A stretch of DNA of 64,000 nt from Ruminococcus_C sp963590855. Its GTDB lineage: Bacteria > Bacillota > Clostridia > Oscillospirales > Ruminococcaceae. Below, one piece after another: positions 17,101-24,804 of the stretch. The DNA lies in contig CAVAQT010000005.1 in NCBI GenBank assembly GCA_963590855.1, positions 1-64,000 of the forward strand, written 5' to 3'. The position numbers and the translations under genes are program-made. Position 1 is the first letter of the stretch. The number at the start of each line of letters is the position of its first letter. Under the pieces are notes generated by a model. It was not told the origin of the DNA. It searched no databases and saw nothing but the letters and a program-made list of their open reading frames with translations.

Positions 17101-18418
17101 CCTCATCCAGTTCTTCACCAAAGGTGAGCTGAGCAAGGCCTGTGCTGTCAGAGCACTCGGATGCTACCAACTCATCGGTTTTAGCATCGTAGATTGCAAT
17201 GTCTGCACCTGCAAGTTCGTTGCCGGATGCTTTTTCGTTTTTGTACTTGATGACATCAACGGTATAGCCAGTGCTGGCACCGAGGAGGCTGATAGAGCCC
17301 TGATACGGACGATAACCAAATTCCAGACCGCCCTTAAATGATTTGGCAATCAGAGAACCGGAAAGATGTCCGTTGCATTTTTGTTCATCAGAAGATACCG
17401 TCGAGTTGGGCGCAAAAATCGTGCCATTGAAGTTCGCATCAATATAAACAGTAGCTGCATTCGGGAAGTTGTACAGAATACGCTCGGAGTTTACATTGTT
17501 ATTTGATGAATTAGTTCCCGTGTTGGAAATGATCGTACTATTAATTGAAGTATTTACCTTATTGCCGTTACCGTCAATAGAAATCGCAGCATCATCACAT
17601 GTCACGATCAGATAAGCACCATCCGGAATATCTATATATTCGATATCGCTTACATTGTCATTCCAGTCTGCAATGTTGAAATAGACCACTTCTGCTTCAC
17701 TGTCGGTACATGTCAGTTTCAGTGTATTTCCATCCCAAACCGCTGTTCCGTTTGTCTTATGGGACTGCAGTTTTAAGGAAGTGGCACTCAGCTTCTGAAA
17801 CTCCTTTGTGAAGTCGATCAGATCTGCTTTATAGATGTAATCGCTGTTGTAGGAATTATACCTATACGAACAGTTTTCAAGAGAAAAGTTCTGTCCGACA
17901 GCAAAAGTTTTCATCTCACCCGTATAATCCGATTTGACGTTCAAATTCTGAAAACGGTCTCCTGCCATTATCAGATGCGCAGCACCCGGATAATAAATTG
18001 CCTGACCATTGATATTTGTCAAGTGATCTAAAGCCGTATGGCTTGCATAGTCGCCTTGTCCGATTTGATAATCCCATCCACCTGTAAATGTGAAATTTCC
18101 GCCGATAGCGACGCGGCCCTCAGAGTCCGCCTCACTCACCGTGAAGTCACTCTGCAAGAACACGCAGAACTGACTGGCGATACCGATCAAATAGGTTTTG
18201 TCAGCATTGGCAATAACATCACTCACAGTCGATGCTCCGTCGGACAAAACATTGCCTTCACCCGAAAGCAGTTTCACATCTGTTGTCGTTTTCGCACCAG
18301 ACAAGCTTGTCAGTTCCGTTGCACCGGCAGAAATACCGCTGATACCACTCACCGTACTCGTCACTGCCATAGCGGCTGCCGCCACAATTCCGGCAATTCT
18401 TTTTCTCATAGATTTCAT
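14180..18418 (-). CDS. Cell-wall anchored surface protein: choice-of-anchor A and SpaA-like domains, Thr-rich stalk, sortase motif
   Basis: The start ATG 18418 is preferred over 18439 because GGAG lies upstream of it; the product has 1412 residues. In order: a signal peptide (about 1-36); a choice-of-anchor A adhesin domain (about 60-375, with AIGGNFTF and NFNGTIFAPN); three SpaA/CnaB-like beta domains starting near residues 385 (VIKYKN), 606 (TIQKKD) and 735 (TLQKVD); and a Thr/Glu-rich stalk of about 430 residues (about 940-1370). The C-terminus SPKTGD, hydrophobic stretch and RKKRK tail are a variant LPXTG sorting signal. Repeat blocks EETSDTTDTTTTEE and TPRNTTENNGSHTPSG each occur twice or more. 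It should be displayed on the surface for adhesion; CnaB domains may form isopeptide bonds. No sortase gene is in view. Confidence 0.88.
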   Translation of the reverse strand: MKSMRKRIAGIVAAAAMAVTSTVSGISGISAGATELTSLSGAKTTTDVKLLSGEGNVLSDGASTVSDVIANADKTYLIGIASQFCVFLQSDFTVSEADSEGRVAIGGNFTFTGGWDYQIGQGDYASHTALDHLTNINGQAIYYPGAAHLIMAGDRFQNLNVKSDYTGEMKTFAVGQNFSLENCSYRYNSYNSDYIYKADLIDFTKEFQKLSATSLKLQSHKTNGTAVWDGNTLKLTCTDSEAEVVYFNIADWNDNVSDIEYIDIPDGAYLIVTCDDAAISIDGNGNKVNTSINSTIISNTGTNSSNNNVNSERILYNFPNAATVYIDANFNGTIFAPNSTVSSDEQKCNGHLSGSLIAKSFKGGLEFGYRPYQGSISLLGASTGYTVDVIKYKNEKASGNELAGADIAIYDAKTDELVASECSDSTGLAQLTFGEELDEEGTVSKSYYIAESAAPSGYQKSDVRYYFDYMETYGRLETTDVVVPTIVTITMYPMSTDGKKPDDSAKKEYTVMMNYSVSDDGEIVEKKFTCKSGNVEPAYTLKKNGDDWKLNETVISTDERFDDTTLATDGMRIDTENMTIYPLLKAPSQQPPVGPADSDAVPAIVNQQGLTIQKKDDEGSLLEGATLSLKKIQNDTETPVAGFNGTQADQTLSIGQDDLTDIQVADADQNPYYVLEETAAPSAEYELANPIYFYVTKEEGVYTLHTTEAEVNGKPDWSKATVSTDTIVTMIDVRITGAKVTLQKVDSESDDVILDESAELALYRASNDTKICDWNGEKLVDGYLEPGMYYIVETKAPEGYKDTLVGQKMYFVVNSDYTITVGKPSYVESIAPASDAEEYFGDEYSNEPITKIEVDASDIQWNAGGIQFKPTGDAVAVQKDIAEGMNTFTGNNITFGDGGRMKVTYWNAKIQAIRYYMDIDDTASANLKVIDGDTVCVRVPNEKAETTTTTTEETTTTTEETTTTTEETTTTTEETSDTTDTTTTEETTTTTTETTTTTTETTTTTEEATTTTTTSTTEEATTTTTTSTTEETTTTSNTTSATTLSSAGPTTPSATETTTTTTTTTTTSSTTAATTASTTTTVTTAGTTTTPTTLTTATTTETTTTTTTTTTTTTTTTETTTTTTTEETTTTTEETTTTTEETTTTTEETSDTTDTTTTEETTTTTEETTTTTTEGTTTTTETTTTETTTTTTTTTTATTTSNTTVPTTATTVTTTPTTSVTTETTTTTSETTVTTTTTTTAATTTSATTTTPRNTTENNGSHTPSGTTTTTTTMTTATTASSAGPTMTTTTTTSGTTTSGTETTTTTSGTTTTPRNTTENNGSHTPSGTTTTSGSTTTTTTSGSGSSTTSGTTTTTTTATTTAATTSRRNNSSGSYTSRVSGSPKTGDKGYAVCIAAGAAVMLLWASRKKRK

Positions 18419-18553
18419 CTGATTTCCCGCTCCTTTCATATGGAAATTATTTCCAAGTGCTAGTTTTCAATTCTCTGTTTCCGAAAAATAAAGATATTGG
18501 TAATTATCGAAACAATCGCTTGAAACAGGAGGCTATATTCTTCCTATGAGAAG

Positions 18554-18582
18554 ATTATAGCATAATTTCGCCGGAATTGCAA
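18554..18582 (-). promoter_or_regulatory. Promoter of the adhesin gene
   Basis: Read leftward, TTGCAA (18582-18577) and TATAAT (18559-18554) are 17 bases apart, giving a leader of about 130 bases. The rest of 18440-18780 shows no gene. Confidence 0.65.
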
Positions 18583-18781
18583 TACAAAGAACACAACAAA
18601 AATACCGCATTTTTTATGCAATTACACCAATAAATGTGGAAAACTACTGTTTGATTACAGGTTGTCTTTAAAATCTATCGAGAAAAACCTATCTTTTTCA
18701 TAAGCAAGAGCAATGTTGTCACATGCGCAACTATGAGCACCATAATTTATCTATCTTTGTAATCTGAACATATTTCATCAA

Positions 18782-18825
18782 AAAAATGACGAAGGTGTCT
18801 TCTTATACACACTTTCGCCATTTTT
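18782..18825 (-). terminator. Terminator of the polysaccharide operon
   Basis: A 17-bp stem (AAAAATGACGAAGGTGT with its near complement) is flanked by A and T runs on both sides, 28 bases after the last gene of the operon. It can work in both directions. Confidence 0.8.
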
Positions 18826-18852
18826 CTCGGTTTGCCATTTGAAAAACCGTAA

Positions 18853-19281
18853 TTATTCCATCTCTTCCGGTGTCTCAGATTCTGCCGGCTCTGGCTGTCG
18901 CAGGATACGATCCAGTGCATTGCTGTTCAGCTGAGTGGACAGCCGCAGACGGTTGATCTCCGCCTGCATGGTGTCCATCTCTGCCGCGACCCTGCCCAAA
19001 ATCTTCTTTTCCCGTTCCTTGGTTGCCTGCAGTTCTTCCTCCAGCCGCTGGATCTGAATCTCCAGCGTCCGGTTCTGGATCTCCAGTGCGCGCAGCCGCG
19101 CCGCTGTGCCCTGGTTGATCTGATTCTGCCGCACACCGAACACATGGATCTGCCGCGGCCAGCTTTTCAGCTTCTGCTGTTCCCACGACGATTCCTCATA
19201 GGCGTCTGAGGGCGCGCCGTATCCCATATCTTCTGAAACCGTCTCCGGCTTTTTTTCCAACAGTTCTTCCAATTGTGCCAT
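18853..19281 (-). CDS. Coiled-coil protein of unknown function, last gene of polysaccharide operon
   Basis: The 142-aa protein has a polar N-terminal third and a long coiled coil (about residues 55-120: ARLRALEIQNRTLEIQIQRL, EEELQATKEREKK). There is no signal peptide or membrane helix. It begins 22 bases after rmd, so it belongs to the operon. Similar small coiled-coil proteins accompany glycosyltransferases in clostridial polysaccharide loci, but no function is assigned here. Confidence 0.7.
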   Translation of the reverse strand: MAQLEELLEKKPETVSEDMGYGAPSDAYEESSWEQQKLKSWPRQIHVFGVRQNQINQGTAARLRALEIQNRTLEIQIQRLEEELQATKEREKKILGRVAAEMDTMQAEINRLRLSTQLNSNALDRILRQPEPAESETPEEME

Positions 19282-19303
19282 ACGCCTTCGCCTCCTCCGG
19301 CAA

Positions 19304-20248
19304 TTATTTCAGCTTCTTTTTCCAATCGTCCAACGTCTCCGCAATGGTCTGTTCCAGCGGAATCTCCGGCTGCCATCCGGTGTCCGCCTGCAGCTTCGAG
19401 ATATCTGCCCGAATCATGGGGATTTCCACCGGGCGCAGCTTTGCCGGATCGACCTCTACGGTGATCTCCTTTGCACTGTGCGCAATGATACGGTCGAGGA
19501 TCTCCTGAATGGTGATGGCTCTGCCGCTGCCGACGTTATACAGCTCACCGGAACGGCCATGCTTCATCAGCAGAGAGTACGCCCGTACCACGTCACGCAC
19601 ATCCGTAAAGTCCCGGGCAGCCGTCAGATTGCCCACGCGCATCATCGGTTCGCGCATGCCGGCAGAGATCTCCGCTACCTGCTTGCAGAAGTCCGAGACC
19701 ACGAACTGGGGCAGCTGTCCCGGCCCGATGTGATTGAACGCCCGTACCATCATGACATGCATATCATACGCCCTGGCATAGAGTGCGCCAAACAGGTTCT
19801 GGGTCAGCTTGGTGATGGCATAAGGGTTTGCCGGATGCACCGGTGTCGTCTCGCTGACCAGGCTCACATTTTCCGGCAGTACGCCATATTCCTCGCCAGA
19901 ACCGATCAGCAGGATCTTCGGCGAATACTCCGGCATATCCCGAACCGCATCTAGCACATTCAGACAGCCGCGGATGTTGATATCTGCTGTCAGCTGCGGA
20001 TTTTTCCAGGAATACGCCACCGAGCTCTGCGCTGCCAGGTGAAAGATTGCGTCCGGCTTCAGGCGCACCAGCAGCGCTTCTACTGCGTCCTTATCCAGAA
20101 TGTCCAGATTGTATGTCTCACAGCCGTCCACTGCTGCGGTTTCCTTGGGCAGCTTTGTCAGAAATGTTTCCCAGCCGCAGTCCTGCACCAGATGCTCTGC
20201 CAGATACCGTCCCACAAATCCGCCGCCGCCAATAATCAGTGCTTTCAT
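19304..20248 (-). CDS. rmd: NAD-dependent sugar epimerase/reductase, probable GDP-4-dehydro-6-deoxy-D-mannose reductase
   Basis: The 314-aa extended SDR has the GGGGFVGRYLAEHL nucleotide loop and the catalytic YAITK (Tyr-x3-Lys) motif, plus GSGEEYG and NHIGPGQ, which match GDP-6-deoxy-mannose reductases. Acting after Gmd it would give GDP-D-rhamnose; a GDP-L-fucose synthase or a different epimerase cannot be excluded from motifs alone. It overlaps the next upstream glycosyltransferase gene by 4 bases. Confidence 0.8.
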   Translation of the reverse strand: MKALIIGGGGFVGRYLAEHLVQDCGWETFLTKLPKETAAVDGCETYNLDILDKDAVEALLVRLKPDAIFHLAAQSSVAYSWKNPQLTADINIRGCLNVLDAVRDMPEYSPKILLIGSGEEYGVLPENVSLVSETTPVHPANPYAITKLTQNLFGALYARAYDMHVMMVRAFNHIGPGQLPQFVVSDFCKQVAEISAGMREPMMRVGNLTAARDFTDVRDVVRAYSLLMKHGRSGELYNVGSGRAITIQEILDRIIAHSAKEITVEVDPAKLRPVEIPMIRADISKLQADTGWQPEIPLEQTIAETLDDWKKKLK

Positions 20249-21396
20249 GTCCTTTGCCGCCTTTCTGCAACTTCTTTCAGCGTGGCGTAGACCTTGTCCA
20301 CCACGTCCGCCTCTTCATACTCTTCTTCCACGCGTTTCGCCGCCGCGCTGCCATACTGTTCCCGGAGTGCCTTGTCGTCCGCCAGCTTCTGTACGGCCTG
20401 TGCCAGCGCGTCCGCATCCTCCGGCGGTACGGTGATTCCCGTCACGCCGTCCAGACTGACGTGCGGCACACCAGTGGGCAGCGCCGTGTTGATGACCGGC
20501 TTGCCGTAGACCATTGCCTCCTGCTGCACAATACCGAACGCTTCACTGTTCGCCACCGAGGGCAACACGAAGATATCACAATCCGCAAACGCCGCCCGGA
20601 GATCTGCTTCTGAAAGATTTCCCAGGAAATGCACACGCGCCTCTGTATGTGCTTCTTCCGTCATGCAGTGCAGTTTCTCTTCCATCTCCGGTGTGCCGTG
20701 TCCCACCAGGAACAGCTCACAGCCCTTTACCTTAGCAAACGCGCGCAGCAGCACCTCGATACCCTTATAGTACACAAAGCGTCCCACAAACAGTACGCGC
20801 ACCGTTTCCGGGTGCTGCTGCACCTGCCGCAGGATGGGCTTTCGCTCGACGCTCCGGTATGCCTGCACATCAATGCCATAGGGAATGATGCGGCACTTTT
20901 CCCGGAACTGGGTCAGAAACGGTGAACTGTCGATATGTCCCTCTGTCGCCGCAATGACACAGTCCGCCCGGCGCAGGAATTTCAGCAGCAGCGGCTTATA
21001 GAACCGGAGCAGCATCTTTTGCCGTACCACATCGCTGTGCCAGGCGATCACCACGCCGCCCCGATAGCCAGACAGGAGACACGCCAGGTCTGCCAGCGGA
21101 AAGGGCACATGAAACTCTACCACGTCCGCCCATTTTGCCATCTCCCGGAACTTTCGCAGAAAGGAAAAGGACAGCGGACAGGAAAAATAAGTGCCCAGAC
21201 TGGATGCATAGTGCACCGGCACGCCCTCGACCACACGATCCTCGCCCTTTCCCTTTTCCTGACAGACCAGAACTTTCACCTCTGCACGCTTTTGCAGCTC
21301 CCGGGAAAATGTCCGCACCAGGCTTTCAATACCGCCGATATGGGGATAATACGCCTTGTTCACCTGCAAAATGTGCAGCCTTCTCTGCTTACTCAC
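20245..21396 (-). CDS. GT4-family glycosyltransferase
   Basis: The 383-aa protein has two Rossmann-like halves: an acceptor half starting LHILQVNKAYYPHIGGIESL and a donor half with VLFVGRFVYYKGIEVLLRAFAKV and the E-x7-E motif in SEAFGIVQQEAM. This is the retaining GT-B GT4 family, usually adding mannose, glucose or rhamnose from a nucleotide sugar to a lipid-linked glycan on the cytoplasmic face. Its position between gmd and rmd points to use of GDP-mannose or GDP-deoxyhexose. It overlaps both neighbours, showing tight coupling. Confidence 0.9.
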   Translation of the reverse strand: MSKQRRLHILQVNKAYYPHIGGIESLVRTFSRELQKRAEVKVLVCQEKGKGEDRVVEGVPVHYASSLGTYFSCPLSFSFLRKFREMAKWADVVEFHVPFPLADLACLLSGYRGGVVIAWHSDVVRQKMLLRFYKPLLLKFLRRADCVIAATEGHIDSSPFLTQFREKCRIIPYGIDVQAYRSVERKPILRQVQQHPETVRVLFVGRFVYYKGIEVLLRAFAKVKGCELFLVGHGTPEMEEKLHCMTEEAHTEARVHFLGNLSEADLRAAFADCDIFVLPSVANSEAFGIVQQEAMVYGKPVINTALPTGVPHVSLDGVTGITVPPEDADALAQAVQKLADDKALREQYGSAAAKRVEEEYEEADVVDKVYATLKEVAERRQRT

Positions 21397-22540
21397 AGCA
21401 AGCCTCCTTGTACACTTCGTACAGCTGCTCTGCCGAGCGCTCCCAGGTGAACTGCGCCGCGCGCTTGGGGCCGGCTTCTTTCAGCCGCTGCCGCAGCGCC
21501 TCGTCGGTATAGAGCCGCTCTAATCCGGCAGCAATGTCCTTCGGAGAATAGGGATCTGTAACCACTGCATCTTCGCCCACCACTTCCGGCAGGGATGCCG
21601 CATGGGTAGTCAGCACCGGAACGCCACACGCCATTGCTTCCAGCGGCGGCATGCCAAAGCCCTCATAGATCGACGGGAACACAAACGCCAGTGCGCCGCA
21701 CATCAGCGGACAGAGCATTTCATCCGACACATATTCCGTAAACTTCACCAAATCACTCCGTCCCAGTTCCTCAGCCTTTTTGTAAATGCCGCTGTCCAGC
21801 CAGCCCTTGCCGCCGGCAAGCACCAGATACGGCGGTGTTTCCTTTCCCTGACAAAATCGGTCATAGGCTTCGATGAGCCGCTCCAGATTCTTTCGCGGCT
21901 CTACCGTCCCCAAATAGAGGAAATAGTCCCGGTCGATGCCGTACTTTTCCTTCACGGCACGGATCTGTGCCGGATCGTCCACCGGGTGGAACTTTTCCGT
22001 ATTCACGCCGCAGTATACTACGCGGATCTTGTCTGCAAACTGCGGGAAATAGCGGATGATCTCCTGCTTGGAGAACTCCGAATCCGTCACAATGCGGCTG
22101 GCGCGCTTCATGGACTTTTTCAGTCCGGTGTCCAGCATATAGCGTGTTCTGCCCCGAACCGTCTCCGGAAAGGTCTTATACACCATATCGTGCACCGTGA
22201 CCACGGTTTTTCCTGCCACCCTGGGCGGTACGATATAGTTGAAAAAGTGCGTCACCTGCGCCTTGTCCCCAAAATAATGCCGATAGGATATGGGCAGAAA
22301 GTTGGACACCAGCCGATAGATATAGCCGGATGCCTTCGCCCAGTGGGGCTTGACATTTTCCCGGAGATAGGGCTGCAGCCGCCCGATCTTGATCTCCTCA
22401 TTTTTTCGGGAGAAAAATTGCAGCAGGAACTCGTCCTCCGGGTGCAGCTTGGTGAGTGCCTGGATCTGTCCTGCCTCACAATAGCCGATGCCGGTCATAC
22501 GGCAGCCGATCAGCGGCAGTACGTCAAATGCAATGCGCAA
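21389..22540 (-). CDS. GT4-family glycosyltransferase (mannosyltransferase-like)
   Basis: The 383-aa GT-B protein carries FLYLGTVEPRKNLERLIEAY and the E-x7-E motif in EGFGMPPLEAMACGVP, typical of GT4 mannosyl or rhamnosyl transferases of the WbdA/WbaZ group. It overlaps the next GT by 8 bases. A small hairpin lies between it and gmd upstream. The donor is probably GDP-mannose, by operon context. Confidence 0.9.
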   Translation of the reverse strand: MRIAFDVLPLIGCRMTGIGYCEAGQIQALTKLHPEDEFLLQFFSRKNEEIKIGRLQPYLRENVKPHWAKASGYIYRLVSNFLPISYRHYFGDKAQVTHFFNYIVPPRVAGKTVVTVHDMVYKTFPETVRGRTRYMLDTGLKKSMKRASRIVTDSEFSKQEIIRYFPQFADKIRVVYCGVNTEKFHPVDDPAQIRAVKEKYGIDRDYFLYLGTVEPRKNLERLIEAYDRFCQGKETPPYLVLAGGKGWLDSGIYKKAEELGRSDLVKFTEYVSDEMLCPLMCGALAFVFPSIYEGFGMPPLEAMACGVPVLTTHAASLPEVVGEDAVVTDPYSPKDIAAGLERLYTDEALRQRLKEAGPKRAAQFTWERSAEQLYEVYKEACCE

Positions 22541-22575
22541 TCCGTATTCCTCCTTCGGTGATGATATGGAAACAA

Positions 22576-22594
22576 GGGCAGAGAAACTCTGCCC
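22576..22594 (-). terminator. Intra-operon hairpin between gmd and the glycosyltransferase genes
   Basis: A perfect 8-bp stem (GGGCAGAG and complement, 3-base loop) is followed on the minus strand by TTGTTT. It may attenuate transcription of the downstream GT-rmd part relative to manC and gmd, or protect the upstream mRNA end. Confidence 0.45.
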
Positions 22595-22632
22595 CTGTTT
22601 TTATGATTTCATTGTCTGTTGTGATATAATGC

Positions 22633-23667
22633 TTATACGTTCTGGCACTTCAACTCGTGTTCTACCAGAGCCATGTCGTTCTTTACCATGCGCTCTACCA
22701 GATCAGAGAAGGAAATGTCGCGCTTCCAGCCCAGGACAGACTCTGCCTTTGCCGGGTTGCCCAGCAGCACGTCTACCTCTGCCGGACGGAAGAACTTCTT
22801 GTTGACGGTGACGATGGTCTTGCCGGTAGCCTTGTCGATACCGATCTCATCTACGCCGCTGCCCTGCCACTCAACGGTGATGCCAGCGTGAGCAAAAGCA
22901 GTCTCTACAAATTCCCGAACGGTACGGGTCTCATTGGTTGCGATCACATAGTCATCCGGCTTGTCCTGCTGGAGCATCAGCCACATGGCACGGACATAGT
23001 CCTTGGAGTGACCCCAGTCACGCTTGGAATCCATGTTGCCCAGTTCGACATGATCCTGTACGCCAAACTTGATTCTTGCCACTGCGTTGGTGATCTTACG
23101 GGTTACAAATTCCAGACCGCGGCGCTCAGATTCGTGGTTGAACAGGATGCCGGAGCAAGCGAACAGACCATAGCTCTCGCGGTAGTTCTTGGTGATCCAG
23201 TGACCATACAGCTTTGCAACGCCGTACGGGCTTCTCGGATAGAACGGGGTCTTTTCGGTCTGCGGCATTTCCTGTACCAGACCGAACATTTCAGAAGTGG
23301 ATGCCTGATAGAAACGGCACTCCGGCTTTACGGCACGGATGGCTTCCAGCATGTTGGTAACGCCCAGTGCGTCGATCTCTGCGGTAGCCAGCGGCTGTTC
23401 CCAGCTGGTAGCAACGAAGGACTGTGCAGCCAGGTTGTATACTTCGTCTGCCTGGGAGATGCGCATTGCGGAGATCAGGGAGATAACATCGGTCATGTCT
23501 GCATAGATGAAGTGGATCTTCTCCTTGATGTGCTCGACATTGCCGTAGTCAACTACGCTCTTGCGGCGCATGATGCCGTATACTTCATAGCCCTGCTCCA
23601 GCAGCAGTTCTGCCAGATAAGAGCCGTCCTGTCCTGTGATACCTGTAATCAGTGCATGTTTGCTCAT
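22633..23667 (-). CDS. gmd: GDP-mannose 4,6-dehydratase
   Basis: The 344-aa extended SDR converts GDP-D-mannose to GDP-4-dehydro-6-deoxy-D-mannose. It has TGITGQDGSYLAELLLEQGYEVYG at the N-terminus, the ASTSEMFG segment and the YGVAK catalytic motif, all close to family consensus, and the FNHESERRG signature. It is placed directly downstream of manC, which supplies its substrate, and upstream of the reductase gene, which uses its product. Confidence 0.96.
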   Translation of the reverse strand: MSKHALITGITGQDGSYLAELLLEQGYEVYGIMRRKSVVDYGNVEHIKEKIHFIYADMTDVISLISAMRISQADEVYNLAAQSFVATSWEQPLATAEIDALGVTNMLEAIRAVKPECRFYQASTSEMFGLVQEMPQTEKTPFYPRSPYGVAKLYGHWITKNYRESYGLFACSGILFNHESERRGLEFVTRKITNAVARIKFGVQDHVELGNMDSKRDWGHSKDYVRAMWLMLQQDKPDDYVIATNETRTVREFVETAFAHAGITVEWQGSGVDEIGIDKATGKTIVTVNKKFFRPAEVDVLLGNPAKAESVLGWKRDISFSDLVERMVKNDMALVEHELKCQNV

Positions 23668-23727
23668 AGTATTTCCTTTTCCTTTCTATATTGGAACCTG
23701 CCGTTTCCGGCGGTTTCGGTTTCTGAT

Positions 23728-24804
23728 TTATACCAGCTGACTGCGGTTGCAGATCTTCAGGTTTTCGATGACCTTTTTTACATCCTGGGTGCTGTCCTTG
23801 GCGCAGATCAGCACGGCATCGTCGGTATCCACCACAATGAGATCCTCGACGCCAACCGCTGCGATCAGGCGCTTGCCGCCGCAGATGGTGCTGCGCTCTG
23901 TACCGATGGTGACAACATCGCCCTCGATATAGTTGCCGTATTCATTGGTAGGGTTGATGCGCTCCACTGCCAGCCAGTTTCCCACATCATCCCAGCCGAA
24001 GCTGCCCGGCAGGGTGTAGATGTTCTCCGCCTTTTCCATAACGCCAAAGTCGATGGATTCGCTGCGGAATGCGTGATACTCCGTTTCCAGTACCGCTTCA
24101 TAGCTATCTGTGCCGACAGCTGTCTCGATGCGTTCCAGACCCTCATAGATGTCCGGCATCAGCTTCTGGATGTTCGCCAGAATGGAAGACGTTTTCCACA
24201 CGAACATGCCGCTGTTCCACAGATACCGGTGGGATGCCAGGTACTGCTTGGCAGTGTCCAGATCCGGCTTTTCCACAAAGCGCTCTACCCGATAGACGCC
24301 GGGCATGCCCAGGTCGGTGTCGCGCTCAAAGTTGATATAGCCATAGCCCGTCTCCGGATAGGTGGGTGTGATGCCGATGGTCACCAGGTTCTGTTCCTTT
24401 TCTGCCACTGCCACTGCCTGGCGCAGGGTGTCCACATACATTTCCTCATAGCGGATGAGGTGGTCAGAGGGCAGCACCAGCATCATGGCTTCGCCGTACT
24501 TCTTGCGGATCACAGCAGCAGCCAGACCGATACAGGGCGCTGTGTTTCTGGCACAGGGCTCTAACAGAATGTTCTCCTCCGGCAGCTGGGGCAGCTGTTC
24601 CTTGACCAGTGCGGCATAGCTCACATTGGTCACCACAAAGACATCCTCCATTGCCACCATGGGCATCAGACGCTTTACGGTTTTCTGGATCATGGTTTCT
24701 CCGTCCTTGGTCAGAGAGAGAAACTGCTTGGGATAATTCACACGGCTCTTCGGCCAGAAGCGCTCGCCTCTGCCGCCTGCCATGATAACTGCGGTCACTT
24801 TCAT
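23728..24804 (-). CDS. manC: Mannose-1-phosphate guanylyltransferase
   Basis: The 358-aa enzyme makes GDP-mannose from mannose-1-phosphate and GTP. It begins MKVTAVIMAGGRGERFWPKSRVNYPKQFL, the nucleotidyltransferase signature with the pyrophosphorylase motif, and contains EKPDLDTA. It lacks the C-terminal phosphomannose isomerase (cupin) domain of longer bifunctional ManC proteins. It overlaps the upstream phosphoglycosyltransferase gene by 4 bases. Confidence 0.95.
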   Translation of the reverse strand: MKVTAVIMAGGRGERFWPKSRVNYPKQFLSLTKDGETMIQKTVKRLMPMVAMEDVFVVTNVSYAALVKEQLPQLPEENILLEPCARNTAPCIGLAAAVIRKKYGEAMMLVLPSDHLIRYEEMYVDTLRQAVAVAEKEQNLVTIGITPTYPETGYGYINFERDTDLGMPGVYRVERFVEKPDLDTAKQYLASHRYLWNSGMFVWKTSSILANIQKLMPDIYEGLERIETAVGTDSYEAVLETEYHAFRSESIDFGVMEKAENIYTLPGSFGWDDVGNWLAVERINPTNEYGNYIEGDVVTIGTERSTICGGKRLIAAVGVEDLIVVDTDDAVLICAKDSTQDVKKVIENLKICNRSQLV

